Positions 34,595 through 44,349 are shown, counted from the first letter of the stretch. The stretch: DNA of 64,000 nucleotides from Cryobacterium aureum (GCF_002954245.1 NZ_PPTG01000035.1:63542-127541), one strand, 5' to 3'. Numbers and translations: made by a program. The notes: a model not told the origin generated them from the sequence alone.

Positions 34595-35592
34595 TCGTCA
34601 CACTGACCCCCAACCCGAGTCTCGACCGCACTATCGAGCTGGCCGGACCGCTTGAGCGCGGCGAGGTGCAGCGGGCCGTGGCCGCCCACAGCGAACCCGG
34701 CGGCAAAGGCGTCAACATCTGCCGCGCCCTCGAAGCGAGCGGCATCGGAAGCCTCGCCATTTTGCCGGGTGACGCCGACGACCCGGTGCTGCTGGCCCTG
34801 ACCAGCCACTCGATCCCGCACCTCGGCCTGCCGATCGGCGCGCCGCTCCGCAGCAATGTCGCGATCACCGAGCCTGACGGCACCACGACCAAGCTCAACG
34901 AACCCGGCCCAATGCTGAGCCTCGCCCAGCAGGATGCCCTGGTGGAACTCGTTCTGGAAAAGTCGGTCGGCGCCAGCTGGCTGGTGCTGGCCGGATCGGT
35001 ACCCCCCGGCGTGCCCGACGATTTCTACGCCCGCATCATCGGCGAGCTGCGCACTCGACTGGGCAACCAGGCGCCGAAAGTCGCCGTGGATTCCTCCGGC
35101 GGCCCGCTCGCCGCAGCAGCTTTGGCCCACCCCGACCTGCTCAAGCCCAACGGCGAAGAACTCGCCGAGCTGAGCGGCCTCTTCGACGGCGACACGCTCG
35201 AAGCGAACCCCGATCTCGTCGTCGACGCGGCTCGCGTTCTCATCGCCGGTGGTGTCGGCGCCGTGCTGGCCACTCTCGGAGCGAGGGGCGCGGTGCTCGT
35301 CACGGCCGACGGTAGTTGGCTGGCCACCACTCCCCCGATGCTCGCCGTGAGCACGGTCGGTGCCGGCGACTCGGCCCTGGCCGGCTACCTGCTGCAGAGC
35401 AACGCCGGAGCGAGTGCCCCCGATTGCCTGCGCCAGGCCGCCGCCCACGGCGCCGCCGCCGCCTCCCTGCCCGGTTCCACTGTTCCCGCCCTGCACCAAA
35501 CCAACCCCAGCGTCGTCACCGTGACGCCGCTGGCCCCAGTCCTGGCCTCCGGGCCGGTTCTGGCCACACATCCAAAGGAGGATGACCAGTGA
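34591..35592 (+). CDS. fruK: 1-phosphofructokinase
   Basis: The 333-residue PfkB-family kinase begins with GTG 34591 (VIVTLTPNPSLDRTIEL). Family signatures are GGKGVNICRALEASG near the N-terminus and STVGAGDSALAGYLLQSNAG, which includes the catalytic Asp in GAGDS. It phosphorylates fructose 1-phosphate made by FruA. It overlaps the regulator upstream (GTGA) and fruA downstream (GTGA). Confidence 0.95.
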   Translation: MIVTLTPNPSLDRTIELAGPLERGEVQRAVAAHSEPGGKGVNICRALEASGIGSLAILPGDADDPVLLALTSHSIPHLGLPIGAPLRSNVAITEPDGTTTKLNEPGPMLSLAQQDALVELVLEKSVGASWLVLAGSVPPGVPDDFYARIIGELRTRLGNQAPKVAVDSSGGPLAAAALAHPDLLKPNGEELAELSGLFDGDTLEANPDLVVDAARVLIAGGVGAVLATLGARGAVLVTADGSWLATTPPMLAVSTVGAGDSALAGYLLQSNAGASAPDCLRQAAAHGAAAASLPGSTVPALHQTNPSVVTVTPLAPVLASGPVLATHPKEDDQ

Positions 35593-37601
35593 GTGCACTG
35601 ATTACCCCGGAGCTTGTTGCTCTGGACACCTATCTCGGTTCCGAGCCGAAAGACGTCATTCGGCACCTCGCCGAGCTCGTCGTCGGCGCCGGCCGAGCCA
35701 CCGAGATCGAGTCGCTCTACGCGGATGCTCTCGCTCGCGAAGCGAAGACCGCCACCGGCATCCCGGGTGGCCTCGCCATTCCGCACTGCCGCTCTACGGC
35801 CGTGCTGGAGCCCACGCTGGCACTGGCTCGCCTCTCGACCCCGGTCGACTTCGGAGCTAAGGACGGCCCGGCCGACCTGGTCTTTCTCATTGCCGCGCCG
35901 GACGGCGCCGACCAGGAGCACCTGAAGATCTTGGCCAAGCTGGCCCGGTCGCTCATGAAGAAGGACTTCACCACCGCCCTGCGCGACGCGTCGACGCCGC
36001 AGCAGATCGTCGAACTCGTGGGCAACGTCGTCTCCCCGGTGCCGGTTGCCGCCGGCGCTCATGCCGGAGGCGCCGACAACGCGAACGCCGGCACCGGCCC
36101 CGCACGATCCGGCATGAAGCGCATCGTCGCTGTCACCGCCTGCCCGACCGGCATCGCACACACCTATATGGCCGCCGACTCTCTCGTGGCCGCGGCCAAG
36201 GCTGTCGGAGTCGACCTGCAGGTGGAGACCCAGGGTTCGGCCGGACTCACCCCGCTCGACCCCGCCGTCATCGCAGCGGCCGACGCCGTCATCTTCGCCG
36301 TCGACGTCGACGTGCGCGGCCGGGAACGCTTCGCCGGACTGCCCGTCATCAATGCCCCGGTCAAGCGCGGCATCGACGAACCCGGACGGTTGATCGAGGA
36401 AGCCCTCGCCGCCGCTCTCAACCCGAACGCCCGTCGTGTCAGTGGCACCGTGGACTTGGGTGGTTCGTCAGAGGAGAAGAGCGAGCACCTGGGCCAGAAG
36501 CTCAAGCGTGCGCTGCTCACCGGTGTCAGCTACATGATTCCGTTCGTCGCCGGCGGAGGCCTCCTGATCGCCCTGGGCTTCGCCCTCGGCGGCTTCGAGA
36601 TCACCAAGGTCGCCGATGCGGTCGTCCTGAACAACAGCTTGTTCAATCTTCCCGATGGGGGCCTGAACATTTACCTGGGAGCGGTCTTCTTCAAGATCGG
36701 CGCCCTGTCGATGGGCTTCCTGGTTCCCGCGCTGGCCGGCTATATCTCCTTCGCCATCGCCGATCGCCCCGGCATCGCCCCCGGCTTCGTCGCCGGTGCC
36801 GTGGCCGGATTCATGGGTGCCGGGTTCCTCGGCGGCATTGTTGGCGGGCTGCTCGCCGGTGTCGTCGCGGTGAACATCGCCAGAATCAGCGTTCCGCGCT
36901 GGCTGCGCAGTCTGATGCCCGTCGTCATCATTCCGCTCATTGCGTCGATCGTCGCCTCCGGGTTGATGTTCATCGTGCTCGGCGGCCCGATCGCCCTGCT
37001 GACCGTAGGCCTCAGCGACTGGCTGAACGGCATGACCGGGGCATCCGCTGTCATTCTCGGTGTCATTCTCGGCCTCATGATGGCCTTCGACCTCGGCGGC
37101 CCGGTCAACAAGGTTGCCTACGCCTTCGCCGTTGCCGGCCTCGGCGCAGCCACCCTCGCCAACCAGGCACCGTGGCAGATCATGGCCGCGGTCATGGCCG
37201 CCGGCATGGTGCCGCCGCTCGCGATGGCCCTGGCCACCACGCTCGACCGCAAGCTGTTCAGCCTCGCTGAGCGAGAGAACGGCAAGGCGGCCTGGCTGCT
37301 CGGACTCTCCTTCATCTCCGAGGGTGCCATTCCGTTCGCCGCCGCCGACGTGTTCCGGGTGATCCCGGCCAGCATGCTCGGCGCTGCCGTGACCGGAGGT
37401 CTCTCGATGGCCTGGAACATCACGAGCAAGGCTCCGCACGGAGGAGCGTTCGTGTTCTTCGCCATCGACAACTTCTGGTTGTTCCTGCTCGCAATCGCGA
37501 TCGGTACTGTTGTATCAGCGTTTACTGTCGTCGGACTCAAGCGCTACGCCGTGCGGAAGCGTCCGGTCGACGCTCCGGAGGCCGTGCTCGTCAACGCCTG
37601 A
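35589..37601 (+). CDS. fruA: Fructose PTS permease EIIABC
   Basis: The 670-residue protein has EIIA-Fru (about 5-150) with active His66 in GLAIPHCRS, EIIB-Fru (about 177-275) with Cys185 in VTACPTGIAHTYMAA, and an EIIC of about ten membrane helices (about 305-650; LLTGVSYMIPFVAGGGLLIA and MMAFDLGGPVNKVAYAFA). It imports fructose as fructose 1-phosphate. GTG 35589 follows a strong AAGGAGG 7 nt upstream. Confidence 0.95.
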   Translation: MSALITPELVALDTYLGSEPKDVIRHLAELVVGAGRATEIESLYADALAREAKTATGIPGGLAIPHCRSTAVLEPTLALARLSTPVDFGAKDGPADLVFLIAAPDGADQEHLKILAKLARSLMKKDFTTALRDASTPQQIVELVGNVVSPVPVAAGAHAGGADNANAGTGPARSGMKRIVAVTACPTGIAHTYMAADSLVAAAKAVGVDLQVETQGSAGLTPLDPAVIAAADAVIFAVDVDVRGRERFAGLPVINAPVKRGIDEPGRLIEEALAAALNPNARRVSGTVDLGGSSEEKSEHLGQKLKRALLTGVSYMIPFVAGGGLLIALGFALGGFEITKVADAVVLNNSLFNLPDGGLNIYLGAVFFKIGALSMGFLVPALAGYISFAIADRPGIAPGFVAGAVAGFMGAGFLGGIVGGLLAGVVAVNIARISVPRWLRSLMPVVIIPLIASIVASGLMFIVLGGPIALLTVGLSDWLNGMTGASAVILGVILGLMMAFDLGGPVNKVAYAFAVAGLGAATLANQAPWQIMAAVMAAGMVPPLAMALATTLDRKLFSLAERENGKAAWLLGLSFISEGAIPFAAADVFRVIPASMLGAAVTGGLSMAWNITSKAPHGGAFVFFAIDNFWLFLLAIAIGTVVSAFTVVGLKRYAVRKRPVDAPEAVLVNA

Positions 37602-37704
37602 TCCGGCGCAGTCACCGCGCGAACTGCCGGCGCCACGCGCGACTACAGTTCCGCAGTAAAGTAACGCCAGCCGCAGGCTGGGGATGAAGGAATCGAGGAC
37701 GATC

Positions 37705-39450
37705 GTGCAGACGCTTTCAGACAGTGCCGGTGCAGACCAGGCACCGGCAGACGAGGCCGAGACCGGCCGCACCTTCGCCGGAGTCGGAGTCAGCCCCGGA
37801 CGCATCATCGGTTCCGTCCTGTTGATGCCCAAGGCGGTGCGTGAACCTGCGGTGGGCGAGCTTCTGGCTGCGGGAACCAGCGCGGGAGACGCATCCGCTG
37901 CCCTGCGTACCGCAGCGAAAGCCGTGCAGGCCAACCTCACCGCACGCTCAGCCTCAGCCGTGGGCGCCGGCCGGGAGGTGCTGGAGGCTACCGCACTGAT
38001 GGCGAATGACCCGATGCTGGTGAAGGCAGCCGTCAAGCTCATCACCAACGGCGCCTCGGCCGAACGCGCCATCTGGGACGCCGCGGCATCCGTTGCCGAG
38101 ATGCTGCACAACCTCGGCGGCTACATGGCCGAACGCGCGACCGACGTGCTCGACGTACGGGGGCGAATCGTCGCCGAGCTGCGCGGCGTTCCCGCCCCCG
38201 GGATTCCCTTTTCGGAGACCCCGTTCATTCTGGTCGGCGAGGACCTCGCACCGGCCGACACCGCCACCCTCGACCCGGCGAAGGTCATGGCTCTCGTCAC
38301 CGCCAGCGGCGGACCGCAGTCGCACACGGCCATCATCGCCCGCGCCCTCGGGCTGCCGGCCGTGGTCGCGGCCGTGGGGGTCGACGGTCTCACTGACGGC
38401 ACCCTCGTCTTCGTCGACGGAGCCGCCGGCACCATTGTGGTGGACCCCGGCGCCGACGAGGTTGCCCTCGCCAAGTCGTGGGAGACGACTACCGCAGCCC
38501 TCGCTGTGTTCGACGGCACTGGGCGGCTGAAGGACGGCCACCTGGTTCCGTTGCTGTCGAACGTCGGCGGTGCCAAGGATGCGGTCAAGGCCGCAGCGGC
38601 CGGCGCCCAGGGCGTCGGGCTTCTGCGCACCGAGTTCTGCTTTCTGGAACGCGACACCGAACCCACCATCGCCGAACAGGTCGAGGCCTATCGCGGCGTG
38701 TTCGACGCTTTTCCGGGCAAGAAAGTGGTCGTGCGCACCCTCGACGCCGGCGCCGACAAGCCACTGCCATTTCTGACCGATGCCTCCGAGCCCAACCCGG
38801 CCCTCGGCGTGCGCGGCTACCGCACCGATTTCACCTCGCCCGGAGTGCTCGAACGCCAGCTACAAGCCATCGCGCAGGCCGTCGAGGGCACCAAAGCCCA
38901 GGTCTGGGTGATGGCGCCGATGATCTCCACCGCCGAGGAGGCCGAGCACTTCGCCTCCCTCTGCGCCACGGCCGGTCTCACCACGCCCGGAGTCATGGTC
39001 GAGGTCCCCTCCGCCGCCCTGACCTCCGCGAGCATTCTCGAACACGTCGACTTCGTCAGTCTCGGCACCAACGACCTCACCCAGTACGCCATGGCGGCCG
39101 ACCGCCAGCTCGGCCAGCTCGCGGGACTCAACACGCCGTGGCAGCCCGCTGTGCTCCAGCTGATTCGGCTGACCGTGGCTGGGTCGGTCGACGAAGGCCA
39201 CGACAAGCCCGTCGGGGTCTGCGGCGAGGCCGCGGCCGACCCAGCCCTCGCGGTCGTGCTGGTCGGCCTCGGCGTGGCGACCCTGTCGATGACCGCGCGG
39301 GCACTCTCCGCCGTCGCCGCTGTGCTCGCGAGCGTGACACTGGTCGAAGCAGAGCAGCTGGCCAAACTGGCCCTGTCGGCGCATTCGGCAGCGGATGCCC
39401 GTCGCCTCGTTCGCGAGAAACTGCCCATACTTATATCGCTGGGTCTCTAA
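37705..39450 (+). CDS. ptsI: PTS enzyme I (phosphoenolpyruvate-protein phosphotransferase)
   Basis: The 581-residue enzyme has the phosphohistidine site SGGPQSHTAIIAR (His about 207) and the PEP-binding barrel motifs GVGLLRTEFCFL, GVRGYRTDF, EVPSAALTS and SLGTNDLTQYAMAADRQ, plus the catalytic Cys in VGVCGEAAAD. It transfers phosphate from PEP to HPr. GTG 37705 has GAGGA 5 nt upstream; the in-frame ATG at 37684 lacks a clear site but cannot be excluded. Confidence 0.93.
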   Translation: MQTLSDSAGADQAPADEAETGRTFAGVGVSPGRIIGSVLLMPKAVREPAVGELLAAGTSAGDASAALRTAAKAVQANLTARSASAVGAGREVLEATALMANDPMLVKAAVKLITNGASAERAIWDAAASVAEMLHNLGGYMAERATDVLDVRGRIVAELRGVPAPGIPFSETPFILVGEDLAPADTATLDPAKVMALVTASGGPQSHTAIIARALGLPAVVAAVGVDGLTDGTLVFVDGAAGTIVVDPGADEVALAKSWETTTAALAVFDGTGRLKDGHLVPLLSNVGGAKDAVKAAAAGAQGVGLLRTEFCFLERDTEPTIAEQVEAYRGVFDAFPGKKVVVRTLDAGADKPLPFLTDASEPNPALGVRGYRTDFTSPGVLERQLQAIAQAVEGTKAQVWVMAPMISTAEEAEHFASLCATAGLTTPGVMVEVPSAALTSASILEHVDFVSLGTNDLTQYAMAADRQLGQLAGLNTPWQPAVLQLIRLTVAGSVDEGHDKPVGVCGEAAADPALAVVLVGLGVATLSMTARALSAVAAVLASVTLVEAEQLAKLALSAHSAADARRLVREKLPILISLGL

Positions 39451-39504
39451 CCCGTCGCACCCGTTTCACCGCACGACTTTCACATGCCTACCCTGGAGGA
39501 CCCC

Positions 39505-39783
39505 ATGTCTGAACGAACCGCCGTCATTGCCAGCCGCGTCGGCCTACACGCTCGCCCGGCCGGAATTTTCGTCGCCGCCGTGGGCGAGCTGCCTCTCGAA
39601 GTCACCATTGCCATGGCCGGTGAGCCAGCCGACGATGCCATGGACGCCTCGAGCATCCTCTCGATCATGAGCCTCGGCGCCTCTAACGGCGACACTGTCG
39701 TGCTGCGGGCAGAAGGCGAGGGCGCCGATGAGGCTCTGGAATCCCTCGTTAAGATTCTCGAAACCGACCTCGACGCCGAATAA
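39505..39783 (+). CDS. ptsH: Phosphocarrier protein HPr
   Basis: The 92-residue protein has the phosphorylation site GLHARPAG with His15 and a Ser-bearing helix (MDASSILSIMSLGA) at the position of Ser46. It shuttles phosphate from enzyme I to FruA. ATG 39505 follows TGGAGG. It completes a full fructose PTS in one 6-kb cluster. The ORF upstream of 39505 is not used. Confidence 0.93.
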   Translation: MSERTAVIASRVGLHARPAGIFVAAVGELPLEVTIAMAGEPADDAMDASSILSIMSLGASNGDTVVLRAEGEGADEALESLVKILETDLDAE

Positions 39784-39925
39784 TACCTGCTCCCCGTTTA
39801 CCCATAATCCTTTACGACGCGCAACTAGGTACCTAAGCTAAGTAAACCTCGAGGGACTCTTCCTCGTGACCGGTGAACCTGCCGGAACCGGCACCATTTT
39901 CTGTGCGAGCGAAAAGGAACCTACC

Positions 39926-40198
39926 GTGACCGAACGACAGACGTACCTAGGCAATGTCGAGAGCTCCGACGAATCTGAGGAGCACACCATCAAGGACTGG
40001 ACCGACCTCGGCCAGGAAATGTGGTCCTATCTCACCGGCCAGGGCGCAGCGATCAACTACAGCTTCATCGATATGGTCGTGGAGGTTCCCCGGGACATCG
40101 GTCCCGACGCCCCGCGCGCCGTGTGGAAGTTCAATGGCACCCTGCGCGTCACGACGAGCGACGAGAAATCCGTCGGCTCTGATCCCTTTCGGGGCTGA
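39926..40198 (+). CDS. Small conserved hypothetical protein upstream of the FHA gene
   Basis: The 90-residue acidic protein starts at GTG 39926 with AAGGA upstream. The visible body is DWTDLGQEMWSYLTGQGAAI, then SFIDMVVEVPRDIG and WKFNGTLRVTTSD, which suggests a small alpha-beta fold. I recognise no function. It ends 2 bp before the FHA gene start, so the two are probably cotranscribed and may work together. Confidence 0.7.
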   Translation: MTERQTYLGNVESSDESEEHTIKDWTDLGQEMWSYLTGQGAAINYSFIDMVVEVPRDIGPDAPRAVWKFNGTLRVTTSDEKSVGSDPFRG

Positions 40199-40200
40199 TC

Positions 40201-41184
40201 GTGAGCTCCTTCTCGGGCTCGACGGCGGGCGGCGCACCAGCGAAACCGACCGTTAGCCTGCACATCGACCTGGCCTTCTCCATGATCGAACCGCCGGGTG
40301 CCGTCGGGGCTTCCACAGCCGAATCCCGCACTGACTCGACCGGGGCGGCGTTCGGGGATTCCTTCGGGGCAGCGGATGCGATGCAGGGCACGGTGACCGC
40401 CAACGGCACGGAAATCACCATCTTCACCAGCAACCCGGAAATGTTCGTGCAGGGCCGAGCCCTCAATCTGGACCCGTTGCGCGGGCTTGCGGCCGAATTG
40501 GCGGCGCGCGGCCTGACCGTGGCCGTCACCGGGCCGGTCGGGCTGATTGCCCGACTCGGCCACGTGCAGGCATCCGTTTCGCAACGCCTCATGACGCGAT
40601 CGCCCCACATCGTGCTGGGGTCGCGGAACGCTCTTGGCCCGCTCGTGCAGGCTCGCCTGCGGGGAAAGTCGCGGATGCCGGTCGCCATTCCACTTCCGCC
40701 GTCGACGGTGTTTCCCCTCGCTCCGACCTTCGATCGACACCGCCGCGGCAAGATCACCACGACGCACTACACGCCGGGAAGCGGGCGTCCCCGCCTCATT
40801 TTCGTCGTGGGATCGGAGAATTGGAACGGGCAGATGCCCCGCGAATTCAACCTGCTGCCGGGAACCACGACGATCGGCTCCTCCGCCGACGCCGACCTGC
40901 AATTGCCAGGCTTGAAACCGTTGCACGCCGAGATTCGCCACGATCACAACGATGAGTACCGACTGTTTGCGATCGGTACCGTCGCGGGCAGCTCCCGGCC
41001 GACCGAGGACGGGCGCAGCATCGGCAACGGCCAGATCCTGCGCACCGGATCACGGCTGGAAATGGGCCCGTGGCGGATGGGCTACTTTCGGGAGGAATTC
41101 GCCGACCATGGCCGCCCCTTCGGCGGACGTGTCGGCGGCGAGTTGGCCGTCCAGAAACCGCAGCCACCGCGGCCGCGCGCCTGA
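40201..41184 (+). CDS. FHA-domain protein of unknown role
   Basis: The 327-residue protein starts with GTG 40201. The C-terminal part (about 215-305) is an FHA domain: TTTIGSSADADLQLPGLKPL then HAEIRHDHNDEYRLFAIG, and the final GNGQILRTGSRLEMGPWRMG. The usual Gly-Arg is Gly-Ser here, but the Ser-x2-His-like part (LKPLHAEI) is close to the phosphothreonine pocket. The first 200 residues contain a nucleotide/dehydrogenase-like segment (GLAAELAARGLTVAVTGPVG) of unclear function. It may read a Ser/Thr kinase signal; no kinase is in the window. Confidence 0.75.
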   Translation: MSSFSGSTAGGAPAKPTVSLHIDLAFSMIEPPGAVGASTAESRTDSTGAAFGDSFGAADAMQGTVTANGTEITIFTSNPEMFVQGRALNLDPLRGLAAELAARGLTVAVTGPVGLIARLGHVQASVSQRLMTRSPHIVLGSRNALGPLVQARLRGKSRMPVAIPLPPSTVFPLAPTFDRHRRGKITTTHYTPGSGRPRLIFVVGSENWNGQMPREFNLLPGTTTIGSSADADLQLPGLKPLHAEIRHDHNDEYRLFAIGTVAGSSRPTEDGRSIGNGQILRTGSRLEMGPWRMGYFREEFADHGRPFGGRVGGELAVQKPQPPRPRA

Positions 41185-41220
41185 CCCGTGCTTTGAGGGT
41201 GCCAAACGTGCCGTGCAGCC

Positions 41221-41727
41221 TCACGAGGTGAAGAGGTCGGTCCAGACCGCTCGAGAACCCGATTCCCCGATGAGGGCAACGGTCACGGTGGCTCCCAGCG
41301 CGCTCACCACAACGACGACGTCGAGAAGGATCCGTACCGCGAGACGCCCGGAACGGCTCGGCACAGCGGAACCGAAGCGTGCTCCGTCAACCGCAACGTA
41401 GCGGTACCACACCCACTGCAGCACTGCCACGAGAAAGAGCGCGATCACCCACGGCAACAGTGTCTTACCAAGGGACGTGTGCGTGCCGAGTAGCGGGGTC
41501 ACGTTGACCAGCCGTGACTGCAGCCACTCCCCCGCCTGCACAGCGAGCGGAACCAGCACCAGCGCGGCGAGGGCCACCAGGGGCGTCACAATGCCCAGTC
41601 GCCGTCGAGCGGCCGGCCAGAAGGCGGTGAGCAGCGCGCACAGTGCCGCCAGCGGCACCACGATCACGACCGCGTGCACGATCAGCACGTGCAGCGGCAG
41701 TCCGTTGAATTCCCAATCAATGTTCAT
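41221..41727 (-). CDS. DUF2231-type membrane protein
   Basis: The 168-residue protein has four membrane helices and the DUF2231 opening NGLPLHVLIVHAVVIVVPLA with its conserved His, plus a Gly-x-His loop GTHTSLGKTLLPW. Relatives are small membrane proteins of unknown function, some thought to bind haem or associate with respiratory modules. The start at 41727 has GGAG upstream. It converges on the FHA gene (36 bp between stops). Confidence 0.8.
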   Translation of the reverse strand: MNIDWEFNGLPLHVLIVHAVVIVVPLAALCALLTAFWPAARRRLGIVTPLVALAALVLVPLAVQAGEWLQSRLVNVTPLLGTHTSLGKTLLPWVIALFLVAVLQWVWYRYVAVDGARFGSAVPSRSGRLAVRILLDVVVVVSALGATVTVALIGESGSRAVWTDLFTS

Positions 41728-41873
41728 GGTGTCTCCACTTCACAGCTCTGACTTCGGGGACTCCGAATGGGCGGGCGGGCCGCTCGGCCTGATCATTGCA
41801 CGAATTTGCCGTCTCTTACCGACGGGAGCCCGTCTTCTGGCGCTTCGGCCGCCCGTAGTGCAAGGGTAGACGG

Positions 41874-43784
41874 GTGACCTATACCGAACCGTTCGTCTTC
41901 ATCACCCGTCCGACTCTGCAGGGAACCTTCGGCATGACCGCCTCAACGCACTGGCTAGCGACGGCCTGCGCCCAGGCCGTGCTCGAGCGCGGCGGCAACG
42001 CCTTCGACGCCGTCGTTGCCGGCGCGTTCGTGCTGCACATCGTCGAGCCCCACCTGAATGGTCCCGGCGGCGACATGACCGGCGTCTTCGCGACGGCCAG
42101 TGAACCGGATGCCCCGCGCGTCTTGATGGGGCAGGGCCCGGCCCCAAAAAAGGCCACCATCGAGCACTACCGGTCGGAGGGCCTCGAGCTGGTTCCCGGG
42201 TCTGGCGTGCTCGCCGCAGCCGTTCCCGGCGCCGTCGACGCCTGGCTCGTGCTGCTGCGCGACTACGGCACCTGGGAACTGCCCGATGTGCTCGCGTTCG
42301 CCCTCGGATACGCGCGCGACGGGCATCCGATTCTGGGTCGGGTTGTCGCCACGATCAACTCCGTCGCGGCGCTGTTCACCGAGCACTGGCCCACCTCGGC
42401 GGCGCAGTGGATGCCGGGCGGTCACCTCCCCCGGGCCGGCGATCTCGTGACGAACGAGGCATGGGCGCGGAGCCTCGACCGTCTGCTCGCGGCGAGCGCC
42501 GATGCGGCCGTCGCCACCCGCGAGGGGCGCATCGACGCAGCCAGGCGGGAATGGCGGGAGGGGTTCGTGGCCCACGCCATCGTCGACTTCGGGCGCACGG
42601 CGCACCGGCATTCCTCCGGCACGGATCACGCCGGTGTCATGACCTTGGCGGATCTGGCCGGTTTCGAAGCGGGCATCGAGGACGCCACGACCGTCGTTTT
42701 TCGGGGCCACACGATCGCCAAGACCGGCACCTGGGGCCAAGGGCCGGCGCTGTTGCAGACACTGATGATTCTCGATGGCTTCAGTGACGAATACCTCGAC
42801 CCGTCGACCGCGCTCGGCGCACACACGATCCTCGAGGCGCAGAAGTTAGCCATCGCCGACCGGGAGGCCTACTACGGCGACGCCGCTGAACCTATCGACA
42901 CCGCACCCCTCAACACCGTGCCCACTAACACCGTGCCGCTGGATTACCTGCTCTCGGCCGACTATGCGGCCACCCGGCGGGCCCTCATCACGGATGCCGC
43001 CTCACACGAGTTCCGACCGGGTACCGTTCCCGGCCACACCCCGTATTACCCGGTGCTGCGCACCGAGTACACAACGGAGGCTCTGTCGACGCAGAGTGCC
43101 GGGGCATCCGCTGGGGTGGGTGAACCGACGGTGGCGACTCCGACGCGACCCGCACCGGGCAGCGCCGAGCCCGAGACGCTCTCGACCGGGGAACTGCGCG
43201 GTGACACCTGCCACATCGACGTCGTCGACCGTTGGGGCAACATGATCTCGGCAACTCCGTCGGGCGGCTGGCTGCAGTCGTCGCCGACCATTCCCGAGCT
43301 GGGATTCTGCCTCGGTTCTCGGCTGCAGATGACCTGGCTCGAACCCGGCGCACCCTCGGCGCTGACCGGCGGCAAGCGTCCGCGCACGACCCTCACCCCG
43401 ACGCTCGTGCTCAAGGACGGGCAGGCGGTCACGGCGCTCGGCTCCCCCGGTGGCGACCAGCAGGACCAGTGGCAGCTGCTCTACCTGTTGCGCACGATTG
43501 TCGGCGGCTATTCGCCGCAGCAGGCGATCGATGCGCCCGCCTTTCACAGCACCTCATTTCCGGGCTCGTTCTGGCCGCGCACGTGGGAGCCCGGCGGCGC
43601 CGTGGTCGAGGATCGGCTGGGCGACGCGGTCATCACTGCGCTGGAACAGCGCGGCCACCGAATCACCCGCGCGGGCGACTGGGCACTCGGCCGCATTTCG
43701 GCGGTCACTCGCGACCCGCAGACCAGGCTGCTGCAGGCAGCGGCCAATCCGCGCGGGGCTCAGGGGTACGCAGCCGGTCGCTGA
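41874..43784 (+). CDS. Gamma-glutamyltransferase family protein
   Basis: The 636-residue protein has the Ntn-hydrolase layout. The N-terminal part shows GGNAFDAVVAGAFVLHIVEP and HLNGPGGDMT. The predicted autocleavage and nucleophile Thr lies in RGDTCHIDVVDRWGNMISAT (about residue 443). The C-terminal subunit contains PRTTLTPTLVLKDG and LGSPGGDQQDQW. It would hydrolyse or transfer gamma-glutamyl groups such as those of glutathione. No signal peptide is obvious. Near residue 345 a TVPTNTVP repeat is encoded by 15-bp units. Confidence 0.92.
   Translation: MTYTEPFVFITRPTLQGTFGMTASTHWLATACAQAVLERGGNAFDAVVAGAFVLHIVEPHLNGPGGDMTGVFATASEPDAPRVLMGQGPAPKKATIEHYRSEGLELVPGSGVLAAAVPGAVDAWLVLLRDYGTWELPDVLAFALGYARDGHPILGRVVATINSVAALFTEHWPTSAAQWMPGGHLPRAGDLVTNEAWARSLDRLLAASADAAVATREGRIDAARREWREGFVAHAIVDFGRTAHRHSSGTDHAGVMTLADLAGFEAGIEDATTVVFRGHTIAKTGTWGQGPALLQTLMILDGFSDEYLDPSTALGAHTILEAQKLAIADREAYYGDAAEPIDTAPLNTVPTNTVPLDYLLSADYAATRRALITDAASHEFRPGTVPGHTPYYPVLRTEYTTEALSTQSAGASAGVGEPTVATPTRPAPGSAEPETLSTGELRGDTCHIDVVDRWGNMISATPSGGWLQSSPTIPELGFCLGSRLQMTWLEPGAPSALTGGKRPRTTLTPTLVLKDGQAVTALGSPGGDQQDQWQLLYLLRTIVGGYSPQQAIDAPAFHSTSFPGSFWPRTWEPGGAVVEDRLGDAVITALEQRGHRITRAGDWALGRISAVTRDPQTRLLQAAANPRGAQGYAAGR
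42897..42941. repeat. 15-bp coding tandem repeat in the gamma-glutamyltransferase
   Basis: Three units begin GACACCGCACCCCTC, AACACCGTGCCCACT and AACACCGTGCCGCTG. They encode DTAPL-NTVPT-NTVPL in a surface loop. Confidence 0.8.
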
Positions 43785-43908
43785 TCACGCGCTGCCGGGA
43801 ACAAAATATCACCGATTCATGTTTTTTGCTGTCCCCACGAAGGGGGAGGACATCGACTTGTCTATCCCCACTAGATTGGAGTTATCGAACCGATTACCCG
43901 AGTCGGCG

Positions 43909-44163
43909 ATGGAACGGACAATCGTGAAAATGTTGCAGACAGAATGCCCAGAATGCCAGCAAATGGTATGGATCACGTCGGATACCCGATTCGCGACCTA
44001 TCACTCGTTGGCCAACTCCACCAACGATTGCCCCGGCTCCCGCATGAACGTTCCGGTACCCCCCAAACAGACTGCTGCGAGCCGTCGGCGCGCGCAGGCC
44101 GAACTACTCGCCTGGACCCACGCCACCAGCGCGGTCAGCGCCGGCACCCACCAGGCCGCCTGA
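43909..44163 (+). CDS. Small hypothetical protein with Cys pair
   Basis: The 84-residue frame shows ECPECQQMVWITSDTRFATY and a third Cys in NDCPGS, compatible with a small zinc-binding protein. I do not recognise it. The start is uncertain: ATG 43909, GTG 43924 or ATG 43819 are in frame, and none has a strong ribosome site. The preceding 120 bp is less GC-rich, as for a promoter. Confidence 0.45.
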   Translation: MERTIVKMLQTECPECQQMVWITSDTRFATYHSLANSTNDCPGSRMNVPVPPKQTAASRRRAQAELLAWTHATSAVSAGTHQAA

Positions 44164-44280
44164 CCCCTTGTTACCCGGGATCGACACCGATTAACCCGAC
44201 CAATCGATGCCATCAGCCCCAACACACGGCGGTGCCGACCCGATCGCGGGTCGCACCGCCTTCTGTGTCTCTTCCTGCTC

Positions 44281-44339
44281 GCGAGAGCGGGAAATTCGTC
44301 GCTTCAGCACCCCCGAAGCAGCAAATTTCCCGCTCTCGC
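44281..44339. repeat. Nested palindrome (family B, copy 2)
   Basis: GCGAGAGCGGGAAATT (44281-44296) and AATTTCCCGCTCTCGC (44324-44339) are exact reverse complements, and inside them GCTTC pairs with GAAGC. It lies between the small Cys-pair gene and the M20 remnant, which converge. The general form matches the nested element at 3453-3520, although the arms differ in several bases. Confidence 0.8.
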
Positions 44340-44349
44340 GCGACGTGAC

